A stretch of DNA of 64,000 bases from Clostridiales bacterium (GCA_004557655.1 SFGJ01000002.1:62001-126000), one strand, 5' to 3'; shown: positions 41,281 through 50,067, counted from the first letter of the stretch. Notes: generated by a model from the letters alone, not told the origin. Numbers and translations are program-made.

Positions 41281-42117
41281 ATGTCTATTAAAACTTTTAA
41301 GCCGACCACACCCTCCCGCAGACACATGACTGTCAACGGTTTTGACGGCATCAACAAGCACGCCAAGCCCGAGGCAAGCCTCACCGAAGTGCTGAAGAAG
41401 AATGCTGGTCGCAACAGCTATGGCCGCATCACCGTCCGTCATCGCGGCGGCGGCGAGAAGCGCAAGTACCGTATCATCGACTTCAAGCGCGACAAGATGG
41501 ATATGGAAGCCACTGTCCTGCAGCTGGAGTACGATCCCAACCGCAGCGCCAACATCGCTCTGGTGCAGTATGAGGATGGCGAGAAGCGTTATATCATCGC
41601 TCCCGTGGGCCTGAACGCAGGCGACAAGATCCTCTCCTCCGCCGCTGCCGACATCAAGCCCGGCAACTGCCTGCCCATTGCCAACATCCCCGTTGGTACT
41701 GTGATCCACAATATCGAGATGCATCCCGGCCGCGGCGCCCAGTTGGTTCGCTCTGCCGGTGCCTACGCCCAGCTCATGGCTAAGGAAGGCAACAACGCCC
41801 AGATCCGTATGCCCTCCGGCGAGGTCCGCATTATCCGCACCAACTGCATGGCCTGCATCGGCCAGGTTGGTAACCTGGAGCATGAGAATGTCCAGATCGG
41901 TAAGGCCGGCCGTAAGCGCCACATGGGTTGGCGTCCCACCGTGCGCGGCAGCGTCATGAACCCCTGCGATCACCCCCACGGCGGTGGTGAAGGCAAGTCC
42001 CCCGTGGGTCGTCCCGGCCCTGTCACTCCTTGGGGCAAGCCCGCTATGGGTTACAAGACCCGCAAGAAGAAGAACCCCACCGACAAGTTCATTGTCAAGC
42101 GTCGTAATGTGAAGTAA
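41281..42117 (+). CDS. rplB: 50S ribosomal protein L2
   Basis: 278 residues, normal length. Conserved are MSIKTFKPTTPSRRHM at the start, GRNSYGRITVRHRGGGEKRKYR, and the functional His in NPCDHPHGGGEGKSPVGR. L2 supports subunit joining and peptidyl transfer. 20 bases after rplW with GGAAGGAG upstream. Confidence 0.98.
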   Translation: MSIKTFKPTTPSRRHMTVNGFDGINKHAKPEASLTEVLKKNAGRNSYGRITVRHRGGGEKRKYRIIDFKRDKMDMEATVLQLEYDPNRSANIALVQYEDGEKRYIIAPVGLNAGDKILSSAAADIKPGNCLPIANIPVGTVIHNIEMHPGRGAQLVRSAGAYAQLMAKEGNNAQIRMPSGEVRIIRTNCMACIGQVGNLEHENVQIGKAGRKRHMGWRPTVRGSVMNPCDHPHGGGEGKSPVGRPGPVTPWGKPAMGYKTRKKKNPTDKFIVKRRNVK

Positions 42118-42132
42118 GGGAGGCAAGAGAAT

Positions 42133-42396
42133 ATGAGCAGATCTGTTAAAAAAGGCCCGTATGTTGCCCCGGAGCTTCTCAAGCGGGTCGAAGAGATGAA
42201 CGCAAAGGGCGAGAAGAACGTGCTGAAGACCTGGAGCCGCAGCTCCACCATCTTCCCCGCATTCGTGGGTCACACCATCGCCGTGCATGACGGCCGCCGC
42301 CATGTGCCCGTATATATCCAGGAGGATATGGTGGGTCACAAGCTGGGTGAGTTCGCTCCCACCCGCACTTTCCGCGGCCACGCAAAGTCTAAGTAA
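42133..42396 (+). CDS. rpsS: 30S ribosomal protein S19
   Basis: 87 residues; the sequence SRSVKKGPYVAPELLKRV, WSRSSTIFPAFVGHTIAVHDGR and GHKLGEFAPTRTF is typical. S19 forms a head complex with S13. 15 bases after rplB. Confidence 0.98.
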   Translation: MSRSVKKGPYVAPELLKRVEEMNAKGEKNVLKTWSRSSTIFPAFVGHTIAVHDGRRHVPVYIQEDMVGHKLGEFAPTRTFRGHAKSK

Positions 42397-42416
42397 GAAG
42401 GAGGATGCAGAATACA

Positions 42417-42752
42417 ATGGAAGCTAAAGCTTATTTGAGATATGTCCGCATCTCTCCCCGCAAGGTCCAGATCGTCTGCGACCTGATCCGCGGCAAGGAT
42501 GCCAAGACGGCCATGGCCATTCTGATGCAGACCCCCAAGGCGGCCTCCGAGCCCCTGGTGAAGCTGCTCAAGAGCGCCTGCGCCAACGCAGAGAACAACT
42601 TCAACATGGATCCCGAAAAGCTGGTGGTCACCCAGGTGTTCGCCACTCCCGGCCCCATTCTCAAGAGAATGATGCCCCGGGCGCAGGGCCGTGCTTACCG
42701 CATCAACAAGAGAACCTCTCATGTGACGCTGGCCGTCGCTGAGAAAGAGTAA
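42417..42752 (+). CDS. rplV: 50S ribosomal protein L22
   Basis: 111 residues from ATG 42417 (MEAKAYLRYVRISPRKVQIVCDLIRG), the family-typical N-terminus; an ATG at 42405 is part of the AAGGAGGATG site. The tunnel beta-hairpin (FATPGPILKRMMPRAQGRAYRINKR) is intact. L22 forms the tunnel constriction with L4. Confidence 0.96.
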   Translation: MEAKAYLRYVRISPRKVQIVCDLIRGKDAKTAMAILMQTPKAASEPLVKLLKSACANAENNFNMDPEKLVVTQVFATPGPILKRMMPRAQGRAYRINKRTSHVTLAVAEKE

Positions 42753-42769
42753 GGGAGGGAGACAGTTTT

Positions 42770-43603
42770 ATGGGACAGAAAATTAATCCCCACGGCTTCC
42801 GCGTGGGCGTCATCAAAGACTGGGATTCCCGTTGGTATGCCAGCAATGAGAAGGTGGGCGACCTTCTGGTAGAGGATCACAAGATCCGTGAGTACCTGAA
42901 GAAGCTCCTGTTTGCTGCCGGTGTCTCCAAGATCGAGATCGAGCGCAGCAGCGAGGTCGTCACCATTTATATGCATGTTGCCCGTCCCGGTGTGGTCATC
43001 GGCAAGGGCGGCACCCAGATCGAGGAGTATCGCCAGAGCGTTGAGAAGCTCATCGGCAAGACCGTGAAGCTGAACATCGTTGAGGTCCGCAATCCCGATA
43101 TGGACGCGCAGCTTGTGGCTGAGAACATCGCTGCCCAGCTGGAGAAGCGTATTTCCCACCGCCGCGCTATGAAGAACGCCATGGGCCGCGCCATGCGTGC
43201 CGGCGCCAAGGGCATCAAGTGCAACTGCTCCGGCCGTCTGGGTGGTCGTGAGATCGCCGGCTCCGAGCACTACCATGAGGGTACCATCCCCCTGCAGACC
43301 CTGCGTGCCGACATCGACTACGGCTTCGCTGAGGCTGCCACCACCTTCGGCCGCATCGGCGTGAAGGTTTGGATCTACAAGGGTGAGGTGCTGAGCCAGG
43401 CTCTGCGCACCACCCCCCGCACGCTGGATACCAGCAAGCCCTATCAGGAGCGTCGTGAGCGCCGCGGCCGTCGTGACGGCGAGCGTCGTGGCGGCTTCCG
43501 TCGTGACGGTCAGGCCGGCGGTTTCAACCGTGACCGCAACGGTGCCCGTCCCCAGGGCGGTTTCCGCAAACCCGCAGAAAAGAAAGAAGGAGGCGCTCAG
43601 TAA
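42770..43603 (+). CDS. rpsC: 30S ribosomal protein S3
   Basis: 277 residues, about 60 more than B. subtilis S3. The core (MGQKINPHGFRVGVIKDWDS, KH domain GVVIGKGGTQIEEY, C-terminal domain LGGREIAGSEHYHEGTIPL) is standard. The extra C-terminal tail, about 220-277, is rich in Arg, Gly and Asp (RRERRGRRDGERRGGFRRDGQ). S3 is in the mRNA entry helicase. One base overlaps rplP. Confidence 0.97.
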   Translation: MGQKINPHGFRVGVIKDWDSRWYASNEKVGDLLVEDHKIREYLKKLLFAAGVSKIEIERSSEVVTIYMHVARPGVVIGKGGTQIEEYRQSVEKLIGKTVKLNIVEVRNPDMDAQLVAENIAAQLEKRISHRRAMKNAMGRAMRAGAKGIKCNCSGRLGGREIAGSEHYHEGTIPLQTLRADIDYGFAEAATTFGRIGVKVWIYKGEVLSQALRTTPRTLDTSKPYQERRERRGRRDGERRGGFRRDGQAGGFNRDRNGARPQGGFRKPAEKKEGGAQ

Positions 43604-44037
43604 TGCTTCTGCCCAAGAGAGTTAAGTACCGCAGAGTACACCGTGGCCGCCTCACCGGCAAGGCCACCAGAGGCAACAAGATCACCTACGGTGAATTTGG
43701 CCTCGTTGCGCTGGAACCCGCATGGATCACCAGCAACCAGATCGAAGCCGCCCGTATCGCCATGACCCGTTATACCAAGCGTGGCGGTCAGGTGTGGATC
43801 AAGATCTTCCCCGACAAGCCCGTGACCGAGAAGCCCGCCGAGACCCGTATGGGTTCCGGTAAAGGTTCTCCCGAGTATTGGGTAGCCGTTGTTAAGCCCG
43901 GCCGTGTCATGTTTGAGATCGCCGGCGTTTCCGAAGATGTCGCCCGTGAGGCCCTGCGTCTGGCCAGCCACAAGCTGCCCATCAAGACCAAGATCGCCAA
44001 GCGGGAGGATGTCGCCGCCCAGGAAGTAGGTGAATGA
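43603..44037 (+). CDS. rplP: 50S ribosomal protein L16
   Basis: 144 residues, normal. LLPKRVKYRRVHRGRLTGKATRGN, the RGGQVWIKIFPDKPVTEKPAETRMGSGKG region and VAVVKPGRVMFEIAGV are conserved. L16 positions tRNA at the A site. It overlaps rpsC by one base. Confidence 0.98.
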   Translation: MLLPKRVKYRRVHRGRLTGKATRGNKITYGEFGLVALEPAWITSNQIEAARIAMTRYTKRGGQVWIKIFPDKPVTEKPAETRMGSGKGSPEYWVAVVKPGRVMFEIAGVSEDVAREALRLASHKLPIKTKIAKREDVAAQEVGE

Positions 44038-44038
44038 G

Positions 44039-44230
44039 ATGAAGGCAACTGAAGTACGTGCAATGAGCGTTGAGCAGCTCAATGAAAAGCTCGACTCCCT
44101 GAAGAAGGATCTGTTCTTCCTGCGTATGCAGCACGCAACCAATCAGCTGGACAATCCTCTCAAGATCGCTGAAACCAAGCGTGATATTGCCCGGGTGAAG
44201 ACCGTTATCCGTGAAAAGGAGGAGAAGTAA
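44039..44230 (+). CDS. rpmC: 50S ribosomal protein L29
   Basis: 63 residues; MKATEVRAMSVEQLNEKLDSLKKDLFFLRMQ is the standard helical hairpin. ATG 44039, one base after the rplP stop, is preferred to an in-frame GTG at 44030 inside rplP. L29 lies beside L23 at the tunnel exit. Confidence 0.96.
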   Translation: MKATEVRAMSVEQLNEKLDSLKKDLFFLRMQHATNQLDNPLKIAETKRDIARVKTVIREKEEK

Positions 44231-44231
44231 T

Positions 44232-44495
44232 ATGGAAGAGAAAAGAGTTTCCTCCCGCAAGGTCAGAGTTGGCAAGGTTATCTCCGACAAGATGGACAAG
44301 ACCGTGGTCGTGGCCATCGAGGATCGTGTCGCTCACCCTCTGTATAAGAAGATCGTCGGCCGCACCTACAAGCTGAAGGCCCACGACGAGGAGAATACCT
44401 GCGGTGTAGGCGATATTGTTAAGGTGATGGAGACCCGCCCCCTGTCCAAGGACAAGCGTTGGCGCGTGGTTGAGATCGTTGAGAAGGCTAAGTAA
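44232..44495 (+). CDS. rpsQ: 30S ribosomal protein S17
   Basis: 87 residues; SRKVRVGKVISDKMDKTVVVAIEDRVAHPLYKKIVGRT is the conserved OB fold. ATG 44232 is one base after the rpmC stop with AAAAGGAGG upstream. A primary 16S binder. Confidence 0.97.
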   Translation: MEEKRVSSRKVRVGKVISDKMDKTVVVAIEDRVAHPLYKKIVGRTYKLKAHDEENTCGVGDIVKVMETRPLSKDKRWRVVEIVEKAK

Positions 44496-44509
44496 GGAGG
44501 TAACCGAGA

Positions 44510-44878
44510 ATGATTCAGCAAGAGTCTTATCTGAAGGTTGCCGATAATACCGGCGCCAAGGAGATCAAGTGCATCCGCGTTCTGGGCGGCTCTAAGGTGA
44601 AGTACGGCAACATCGGTGATGTGATCGTTGCTTCCGTCCGCAAGAGCACCCCCGGCGGTCAGGTGAAGAAGGGTGAGGTCGTCAAGGCTGTCATCGTTCG
44701 CAGCGCTAAGGGCGTGCGCCGTGCAGACGGCACCTATGTCCGCTTTGATGACAACGCTGCCGTCCTCATCAAGGACGACAAAAACCCCAGAGGTACCCGT
44801 ATCTTTGGGCCCGTTGCCCGTGAGCTGCGCGACAAGGATTACATGAAGATCCTGTCCCTGGCTCCCGAAGTAGTTTAA
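44510..44878 (+). CDS. rplN: 50S ribosomal protein L14
   Basis: 122 residues; IQQESYLKVADNTGAKEIKCIRVLGG at the start and the RIFGPVARELRDKDYMKILSLAPEVV end are universal. L14 forms an intersubunit bridge and binds RsfS. Start has AAGGAGG upstream. Confidence 0.98.
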   Translation: MIQQESYLKVADNTGAKEIKCIRVLGGSKVKYGNIGDVIVASVRKSTPGGQVKKGEVVKAVIVRSAKGVRRADGTYVRFDDNAAVLIKDDKNPRGTRIFGPVARELRDKDYMKILSLAPEVV

Positions 44879-44892
44879 GGAGGGGCCGAAGA

Positions 44893-45207
44893 ATGAATAG
44901 TCTTAAAATCAAGAAGAACGACAAGGTCGTCGTCCTGTCCGGCAAGGACAGAGGCAAGACCGGCAAGGTCCTGGGCACCGTTCCCAGCGAGGCCAAGGTT
45001 GTCGTGGAAGGCATCAACATGGTCACCTGCCACATCAAGCCCCGCAAGCAGGGCGAAGAGGGCGGCATCGTGAAGCGTGAGGCTGCCATCTATGCCAGCA
45101 AGGTGCAGGTTGTCTGCCCCAAGTGCGACAAGGGCACCCGTGTGGCATTCAAGATCGCTGACGGCAAGAAGACCCGCGTGTGCAAGCACTGCGGCGCTGA
45201 GCTGTAA
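44893..45207 (+). CDS. rplX: 50S ribosomal protein L24
   Basis: 104 residues; KOW motif KNDKVVVLSGKDRGKTGKVL. The C-terminal half has two CxxC pairs (CPKC near 76-79 and CKHC near 97-100) forming a probable zinc ribbon, found in many Clostridia but not in E. coli. An assembly initiator of the large subunit. Confidence 0.97.
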   Translation: MNSLKIKKNDKVVVLSGKDRGKTGKVLGTVPSEAKVVVEGINMVTCHIKPRKQGEEGGIVKREAAIYASKVQVVCPKCDKGTRVAFKIADGKKTRVCKHCGAEL

Positions 45208-45225
45208 GAAAGGAGAGCGTAGAAA

Positions 45226-45765
45226 ATGGCACGACTGAAAGTAAAGTATACTGAAGAAGTAGCTCCCGCTCTCTTCAAGAAGTTCGGCTACAAGTCCACC
45301 ATGCAGATCCCCCGGATCGACAAGGTGGTCGTGAACGTCGGCTGCGGCGAAGCCCGCGAGAACCCCAAGGTTCTGGAAGCGGTGTGCAAGGATCTGGGCG
45401 AGATCACCGGCCAGAAGGCCATTGTGACCATCGCCAAGAAGTCCGTTGCAAACTTCAAGCTGCGCGAAGGCATGCCTGTGGGCGCAAAGGTCACTCTGCG
45501 CGGCGACAAGATGTGGGAGTTCCTGGATCGTCTGTTCAACGTGGCTCTGCCCCGTGTCCGTGACTTCCGTGGCATCAGTACCAACGCCTTCGACGGCCGC
45601 GGCAACTATGCCCTGGGTGTCAAGGAGCAGCTGATCTTCCCCGAGATCGAGTACGATAAGATCGACAAGATCCGTGGCATGGACATCGTCATCTGCACCA
45701 CCGCGCAGACCGATGAAGAGGCCCGCGAGCTGCTGACTCTGGTCGGCGCTCCCTTTGAACGCTGA
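45226..45765 (+). CDS. rplE: 50S ribosomal protein L5
   Basis: 179 residues; MQIPRIDKVVVNVGCGEARENPKVL, the GQKAIVTIAKKSVANFKLREG segment and FPEIEYDKIDKIRGMDIVI are typical. L5 binds 5S rRNA with L18 in the central protuberance. 18 bases after rplX. Confidence 0.98.
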   Translation: MARLKVKYTEEVAPALFKKFGYKSTMQIPRIDKVVVNVGCGEARENPKVLEAVCKDLGEITGQKAIVTIAKKSVANFKLREGMPVGAKVTLRGDKMWEFLDRLFNVALPRVRDFRGISTNAFDGRGNYALGVKEQLIFPEIEYDKIDKIRGMDIVICTTAQTDEEARELLTLVGAPFER

Positions 45766-45781
45766 TTAGGAGGAGAAAAAA

Positions 45782-45967
45782 ATGGCAAAGAAGTCTATGA
45801 TCCTGAAGCAGCAGGCTCCCGCTAAGTTCTCCACCCGTAAGTACAACCGCTGCAAGCTGTGCGGCCGTCCCCACGCCTACCTGCGTGACTACGGCGTGTG
45901 CCGTGTCTGCTTCCGCACCCTGGCTTACAAGGGCGAGATCCCCGGTGTCCGCAAAGCTTCCTGGTAA
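45782..45967 (+). CDS. rpsN: 30S ribosomal protein S14, zinc type
   Basis: 61 residues, the short zinc-binding (type Z, C+) form: CKLC and CRVC supply four cysteines. AKKSMILKQQAPAKFSTRKYNRCK is the usual start. It organises the small-subunit head. The operon spacing breaks after this gene: 306 bases to rpsH. Confidence 0.98.
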   Translation: MAKKSMILKQQAPAKFSTRKYNRCKLCGRPHAYLRDYGVCRVCFRTLAYKGEIPGVRKASW

Positions 45968-46055
45968 ATTTTTTCCGCCATACTTCGTTGGCGCGGCTCG
46001 GCGTACACAAAGTACGCCTTCGCCTTGCCGCCTCGTCTGACGAAAAAAATTCCAA
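45968..46055. repeat. Foldback element between rpsN and rpsH
   Basis: About 85 bases that fold back on themselves: GGCGTAC (46005 region) and GTACGCC around ACAAA at the tip, GGCG/CGCC-rich arms, and AATTTTTT and AAAAAAATT at the ends. T tracts on both sides of a stem would also let it act as a bidirectional terminator. It interrupts an otherwise tightly packed operon, as a small mobile repeat would. Confidence 0.65.
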
Positions 46056-46077
46056 CTCCGATACTGCTCGTTATAAT
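46050..46077 (+). promoter_or_regulatory. Possible internal promoter for rpsH onward
   Basis: TATAAT (46072-46077) with a weak TTCCAA (46050-46055) at 16 bp. It would restart transcription after the foldback element. Confidence 0.5.
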
Positions 46078-46273
46078 AGGAGAGCAGCGTCCTGCGTGAG
46101 AATGTTCTCCGCAAAACCGTGTCCAAGAGCGTAGGTGACGCTCTGGCAATAAAAGGATGGCGAAAGGTCACTGTTAATTAAACATCGGCTTCCGGTGCGC
46201 TAAATTAGCAGTGATACCTCGCTGCCTGAACAGGGAATTTCCCTGTAACTCTAAATTAGGAGGATAATTTACT
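46078..46273 (+). other. Leader of rpsH
   Basis: About 195 bases, no gene. Visible stems are AGAGCGT/ACGCTCT (46127-46145) and CAGGGAA/TTCCCTG (46229-46244). S8 represses spc operons through an mRNA site in other bacteria; a similar site here is only a possibility. Confidence 0.4.
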
Positions 46274-46672
46274 ATGCACATCACTGATCCTGTTGCCGAT
46301 ATGCTCACCCGTATTCGCAACGCAAACAACGCCAAGCACGAGACCGTGGATGTCCCCGCTTCCAACATGAAGAAGAGCATTGCTCAGATCCTGCTGGACG
46401 AGGGCTACATCAAGGCATTCCAGATCATTGACGACGGCACCCAGGGCACCATTCACATTACCCTGAAGTACAACGCCGGCAAGGAGAAGGCCATCACCGG
46501 TCTGCGTCGTGTATCCAAGCCCGGCCTGCGTGTGTATGTGGGCACCGATGAGCTGCCTCGGGTTCTGCGCGGCCTCGGCATCGCAATCGTATCCACTTCC
46601 AAGGGCGTCATGACCGACAAGGCTGCTCGCGCGGCTCACGTCGGCGGCGAAGTCCTGGCATTTGTTTGGTAA
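46274..46672 (+). CDS. rpsH: 30S ribosomal protein S8
   Basis: 132 residues; DPVADMLTRIRNANNAKHETVDVPASNMKKSIAQIL at the start and the GGEVLAFVW C-terminus are standard. A primary 16S binder and in some bacteria the spc operon repressor. TTAGGAGG precedes the ATG. Confidence 0.98.
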   Translation: MHITDPVADMLTRIRNANNAKHETVDVPASNMKKSIAQILLDEGYIKAFQIIDDGTQGTIHITLKYNAGKEKAITGLRRVSKPGLRVYVGTDELPRVLRGLGIAIVSTSKGVMTDKAARAAHVGGEVLAFVW

Positions 46673-46687
46673 GGAGGTATTTGAACA

Positions 46688-47233
46688 ATGTCTAGAATTG
46701 GTAGAATGCCCATTACCGTACCCGCCGGTGTGGAGGTTTCCATCGCTGCGGGCAATGTTGTCACCGTCAAGGGCCCCAAGGGCACTCTGGTGCAGAATCT
46801 GCATCCCGAGATGATCCTGGAGCAGGAAGGCAACATCATCAACGTTAAGCGTCCCTCCGACGACAAGACCCACTGCGCACTGCACGGCATGACCCGCGCT
46901 CTGCTGCACAACATGGTCGTTGGCGTCAGCGAAGGCTTCAAGAAGGAGCTGGAGATCAACGGCGTGGGTTACCGCGCCGAGAAGAAGGGCAACGAGCTGG
47001 TCATGAACCTGGGCTATTCCCATCAGGTCATCGTGCCCGAGATCGAGGGTATCACCATCGAGGTTCCCGCTCAGAACAAGGTCGTCATCCTGGGTGCAGA
47101 CAAGCAGAAGGTCGGTCAGTTCGCTGCCGAAGTCCGCGAGAAGCGTCCTCCCGAGCCTTATAAGGGCAAGGGCATTAAGTATGTCGATGAAGTCATCCGC
47201 CGCAAGGTCGGTAAGACCGGCGCCAAGAAGTAA
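46688..47233 (+). CDS. rplF: 50S ribosomal protein L6
   Basis: 181 residues; SRIGRMPITVPAGVEV at the start and the RPPEPYKGKGIKYVDEVIRRKVGK signature near the end. L6 lies near the sarcin-ricin loop. 15 bases after rpsH. Confidence 0.98.
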   Translation: MSRIGRMPITVPAGVEVSIAAGNVVTVKGPKGTLVQNLHPEMILEQEGNIINVKRPSDDKTHCALHGMTRALLHNMVVGVSEGFKKELEINGVGYRAEKKGNELVMNLGYSHQVIVPEIEGITIEVPAQNKVVILGADKQKVGQFAAEVREKRPPEPYKGKGIKYVDEVIRRKVGKTGAKK

Positions 47234-47247
47234 GGAGGTGTGCCGAT

Positions 47248-47607
47248 ATGATTAAAAGACCCAATACCAACGCTCAGCGTCTCAAGCGCCACAAGAGAGT
47301 GCGCGCCAAGGTTTTCGGCACCGCCGAGAGACCCCGTCTGAATGTTTTCCGCAGCGAGAAGAACATCTATGCCCAGGTGATCGACGATGTGGCCGGCAAC
47401 ACGCTGGTTTCTGCGTCCTCTCTGGATAAGGCCATCGAAGGCAACGGCGGCAACAAGACCGCAGCCCGTGCTGTGGGCAAGCTGGTTGCCGAGCGCTGCA
47501 AGGCAAAGGGTATCGATACCGTCGTGTTTGACCGTGGCGGCTATCTGTATCACGGCCGTGTGGCCGAGCTGGCCGAGGGTGCCCGCGAGGGCGGCCTGGA
47601 ATTCTAA
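47248..47607 (+). CDS. rplR: 50S ribosomal protein L18
   Basis: 119 residues; RLKRHKRVRAKVFGTAERPRLNVFRSEKNIYAQVIDD and the FDRGGYLYHGRVAELAEGAREGGLEF end are typical. Delivers 5S rRNA with L5. Confidence 0.98.
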   Translation: MIKRPNTNAQRLKRHKRVRAKVFGTAERPRLNVFRSEKNIYAQVIDDVAGNTLVSASSLDKAIEGNGGNKTAARAVGKLVAERCKAKGIDTVVFDRGGYLYHGRVAELAEGAREGGLEF

Positions 47608-47626
47608 GAGAGGAGGATAACTGACA

Positions 47627-48127
47627 ATGGCAAGATTTGAAAGAGAACAGAGCGAATATATCGAAAAAGTAATTGCTACCAACCGTGTATCCAAAACGGT
47701 TAAGGGCGGTCGTGTCATGAAGTTCTCCGCTCTTATGGTCGTGGGCGACGGCAAGGGCAAGGTCGGTTTCGGCCTGGGCAAGGCCGCCGAGGTTCCCGAG
47801 GCCATTCGCAAGGGCATTGAGGATGCTAAGAAGAACATGATCCAGGTTTCTCTGTCCGGCAGCACCATTCCTCACGAGGTCATCGGTGAGGCAGGCGCGG
47901 GCCGTGTGCTGATGAAGCCCGCCGCACCCGGTACCGGCGTCATCGCCGGCGGTCCCGTGCGTATCATTATGGAAGCAGCCGGGGTGAAGGATATTCGTAC
48001 CAAGTGCCTGCGTTCCAACACCGCAGTCAATGTTGTCGCCGCCACCTTCGAGGGCCTGAAGGCTCTGCGCACCCCCGAGCAGGTTGCCAGAACCCGCGGC
48101 AAGAGCGTGGACGAGATCGTGGGCTAA
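47627..48127 (+). CDS. rpsE: 30S ribosomal protein S5
   Basis: 166 residues; the double-stranded RNA-binding-like N-domain KTVKGGRVMKFSALMVVGDGKGKVGFGLGKA and the VIAGGPVRIIMEAAGV region are intact. S5 affects decoding accuracy. AGAGGAGG precedes the ATG. Confidence 0.98.
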   Translation: MARFEREQSEYIEKVIATNRVSKTVKGGRVMKFSALMVVGDGKGKVGFGLGKAAEVPEAIRKGIEDAKKNMIQVSLSGSTIPHEVIGEAGAGRVLMKPAAPGTGVIAGGPVRIIMEAAGVKDIRTKCLRSNTAVNVVAATFEGLKALRTPEQVARTRGKSVDEIVG

Positions 48128-48141
48128 GGAGGAGTTTGAAA

Positions 48142-48324
48142 ATGGCTAATCTGAATATCAAGCTCGTCAAGAGCCTCAACGGCCGCCTGGAAAAGCACAT
48201 TGCAACCGCTCATTCCATGGGCCTGCGCAAGATCGGTGATACCACCGTTCAGCCCGACAACGCTCAGACCAAGGGTAAGATCGCCAAGATCGGCTATCTG
48301 CTCCAGGTCACCGAAGTAGAATAA
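48142..48324 (+). CDS. rpmD: 50S ribosomal protein L30
   Basis: 60 residues; LNIKLVKSLNGRLEKHIATAHSMGLRKIGDTTVQPDN matches L30. ATG 48142 has AAGGAGGAG upstream; the frame is open further up inside rpsE without a site. Confidence 0.97.
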   Translation: MANLNIKLVKSLNGRLEKHIATAHSMGLRKIGDTTVQPDNAQTKGKIAKIGYLLQVTEVE

Positions 48325-48338
48325 GGAGGTGCGAGAGA

Positions 48339-48779
48339 ATGAAACTGAATGAACTGTCTCCCGCAGTTGGCTCCACTAAGGAAGCCTATCGCAAGGGCCG
48401 CGGCGCCGGCTCCGGTAACGGCAAGACTGCCGGCCGTGGCCACAAGGGTCAGAAGGCCCGCTCCGGCGGCGGCACCCGCATCGGCTTTGAAGGCGGTCAG
48501 ATGCCTCTGGCCCGCCGCATCCCCAAGCGTGGTTTCAACAACATTTTCGCTAAGCCCCTGGAGATCATCAACCTGTCCGCTCTGAATAAGTTCGAGGACG
48601 GCGAGACTGTGAACGCAGAAGCTCTGCTGGCCAAGGGCATCCTGAGCAAGTGCGAGTATGGCTTCAAGGTTCTTGGTAACGGCACTGTTACCAAGAAGGT
48701 GAATGTTCAGTCCGCTGCTTTCTCTCAGGCTGCTAAGGACGCGATCGAAGCAGCAGGAGGAAAGGCAGAGGTGATCTAA
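48339..48779 (+). CDS. rplO: 50S ribosomal protein L15
   Basis: 146 residues; Gly/Lys-rich N-terminal tail (GRGAGSGNGKTAGRGHKGQKARSGGG) that threads into 23S rRNA and a globular C-domain. The stop is one base from the secY GTG. Confidence 0.98.
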   Translation: MKLNELSPAVGSTKEAYRKGRGAGSGNGKTAGRGHKGQKARSGGGTRIGFEGGQMPLARRIPKRGFNNIFAKPLEIINLSALNKFEDGETVNAEALLAKGILSKCEYGFKVLGNGTVTKKVNVQSAAFSQAAKDAIEAAGGKAEVI

Positions 48780-48780
48780 G

Positions 48781-50067
48781 GTGATTCAGACGATCCGCAA
48801 GGCCTGGGCCATCCCCGAACTGCGCAAGAAAATCATCTTCACCGCACTGATCCTTCTGATCTTCCGCATCGGCAATGCCATTCCGGTCCCCTATGTGGAC
48901 ACCAAGCTGCTGGCTGATTATATCAATCAGCTCAGCACCACCGTCCTGGGCCTGTACAACGTCATGTCCGGCGGCGCCTTTGCCGAAGCAACCGTCTTTG
49001 CACTGGGCGTGCAGCCCTACATCAACAGCTCCATTATTATCCAGCTGTTGACCATTGCCATTCCCGCTTTGGAGCGCCTGGCAAGAGATGGCGGCGAAGA
49101 GGGCAAGAAGAAGATCCAGTCCATCACCCGCTATGCCACCGTGGCCATCGCCATCCTGCAGGGTTGGGGCTACTATATGCTGATGAAGAATTACGGCATC
49201 CTTGGCGAACATACCGGCGTCTGGCCTGCCCTGGTCATCATTGCATCCTTCATTGCAGGCTCCTCCTTCGTCATGTGGATGGGCGAGCAGATCACCGAGT
49301 TTGGTATCGGCAACGGCATCTCCATCATCCTGTTTGCGGGCATTCTGTCCCGTGTGCCCAGCATGGTTTCTTCCATGATCTCCGGTCTGCAGGCCGGATC
49401 TCTGGCTTGGTGGGCAGCGGTGCTGGTGGTTATCGGTATCCTGGCTCTGGTGGTACTCATCACCTGGGTCAACGGCGCCGAGCGCCGCATCCCGGTGCAG
49501 TATGCCAAGCGTCAGGTGGGGCGTAAGATGTACGGCGGCCAGTCCTCCACCCTCCCCATGAAGGTGAATATGTCCGGCGTTCTGCCCATCATATTTGCCC
49601 AGTCCATCGCCATGATCCCCTCCACCATTGCGGCTTTCTGCCCGCAGCCTGAAGAGGGAACTTTCTGGTATGGCTTCCTGAACGCCATCGACACCAAGTC
49701 GGTGCTGTATATGATCTTCTATTTCCTGATGATCATTGGTTTCAGCTATTTCTATTCCACCATTCAGTTCAATCCCATTGAGATCTCCAACAATCTGAAG
49801 AAGAACGGCGGCTTCATTCCCGGCTTCCGTCCGGGCAAGCCCACCGCGGACTTCATCAAGAAGGTGCTCAATAAGGTCACTCTGTTTGGTGCCATCTATC
49901 TGGGTGTTGTGGCCATCCTGCCTCTCATCATCGGCAAGGCTGTCAACAATCCCTCCCTGTCCATCGGCGGTACCTCCGTTATCATCGTTGTGGGTGTTGC
50001 GTTGGAGACCGTTCAGGCGCTGGAGTCCCAGATGCTGATGCGTCAGTATAAGGGCTTCTTAGAGTAA
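48781..50067 (+). CDS. secY: Protein translocase subunit SecY
   Basis: 428-residue channel subunit with ten predicted membrane helices. Plug and gate regions include FRIGNAIPVPYVD and LGVQPYINSSIIIQLL; the cytosolic loop with the ribosome-contact basic residues includes ERRIPVQYAKRQVG. GTG start at 48781, directly after rplO, with GGAGG and GAGGTG upstream. SecG is at 55153. Confidence 0.97.
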   Translation: MIQTIRKAWAIPELRKKIIFTALILLIFRIGNAIPVPYVDTKLLADYINQLSTTVLGLYNVMSGGAFAEATVFALGVQPYINSSIIIQLLTIAIPALERLARDGGEEGKKKIQSITRYATVAIAILQGWGYYMLMKNYGILGEHTGVWPALVIIASFIAGSSFVMWMGEQITEFGIGNGISIILFAGILSRVPSMVSSMISGLQAGSLAWWAAVLVVIGILALVVLITWVNGAERRIPVQYAKRQVGRKMYGGQSSTLPMKVNMSGVLPIIFAQSIAMIPSTIAAFCPQPEEGTFWYGFLNAIDTKSVLYMIFYFLMIIGFSYFYSTIQFNPIEISNNLKKNGGFIPGFRPGKPTADFIKKVLNKVTLFGAIYLGVVAILPLIIGKAVNNPSLSIGGTSVIIVVGVALETVQALESQMLMRQYKGFLE

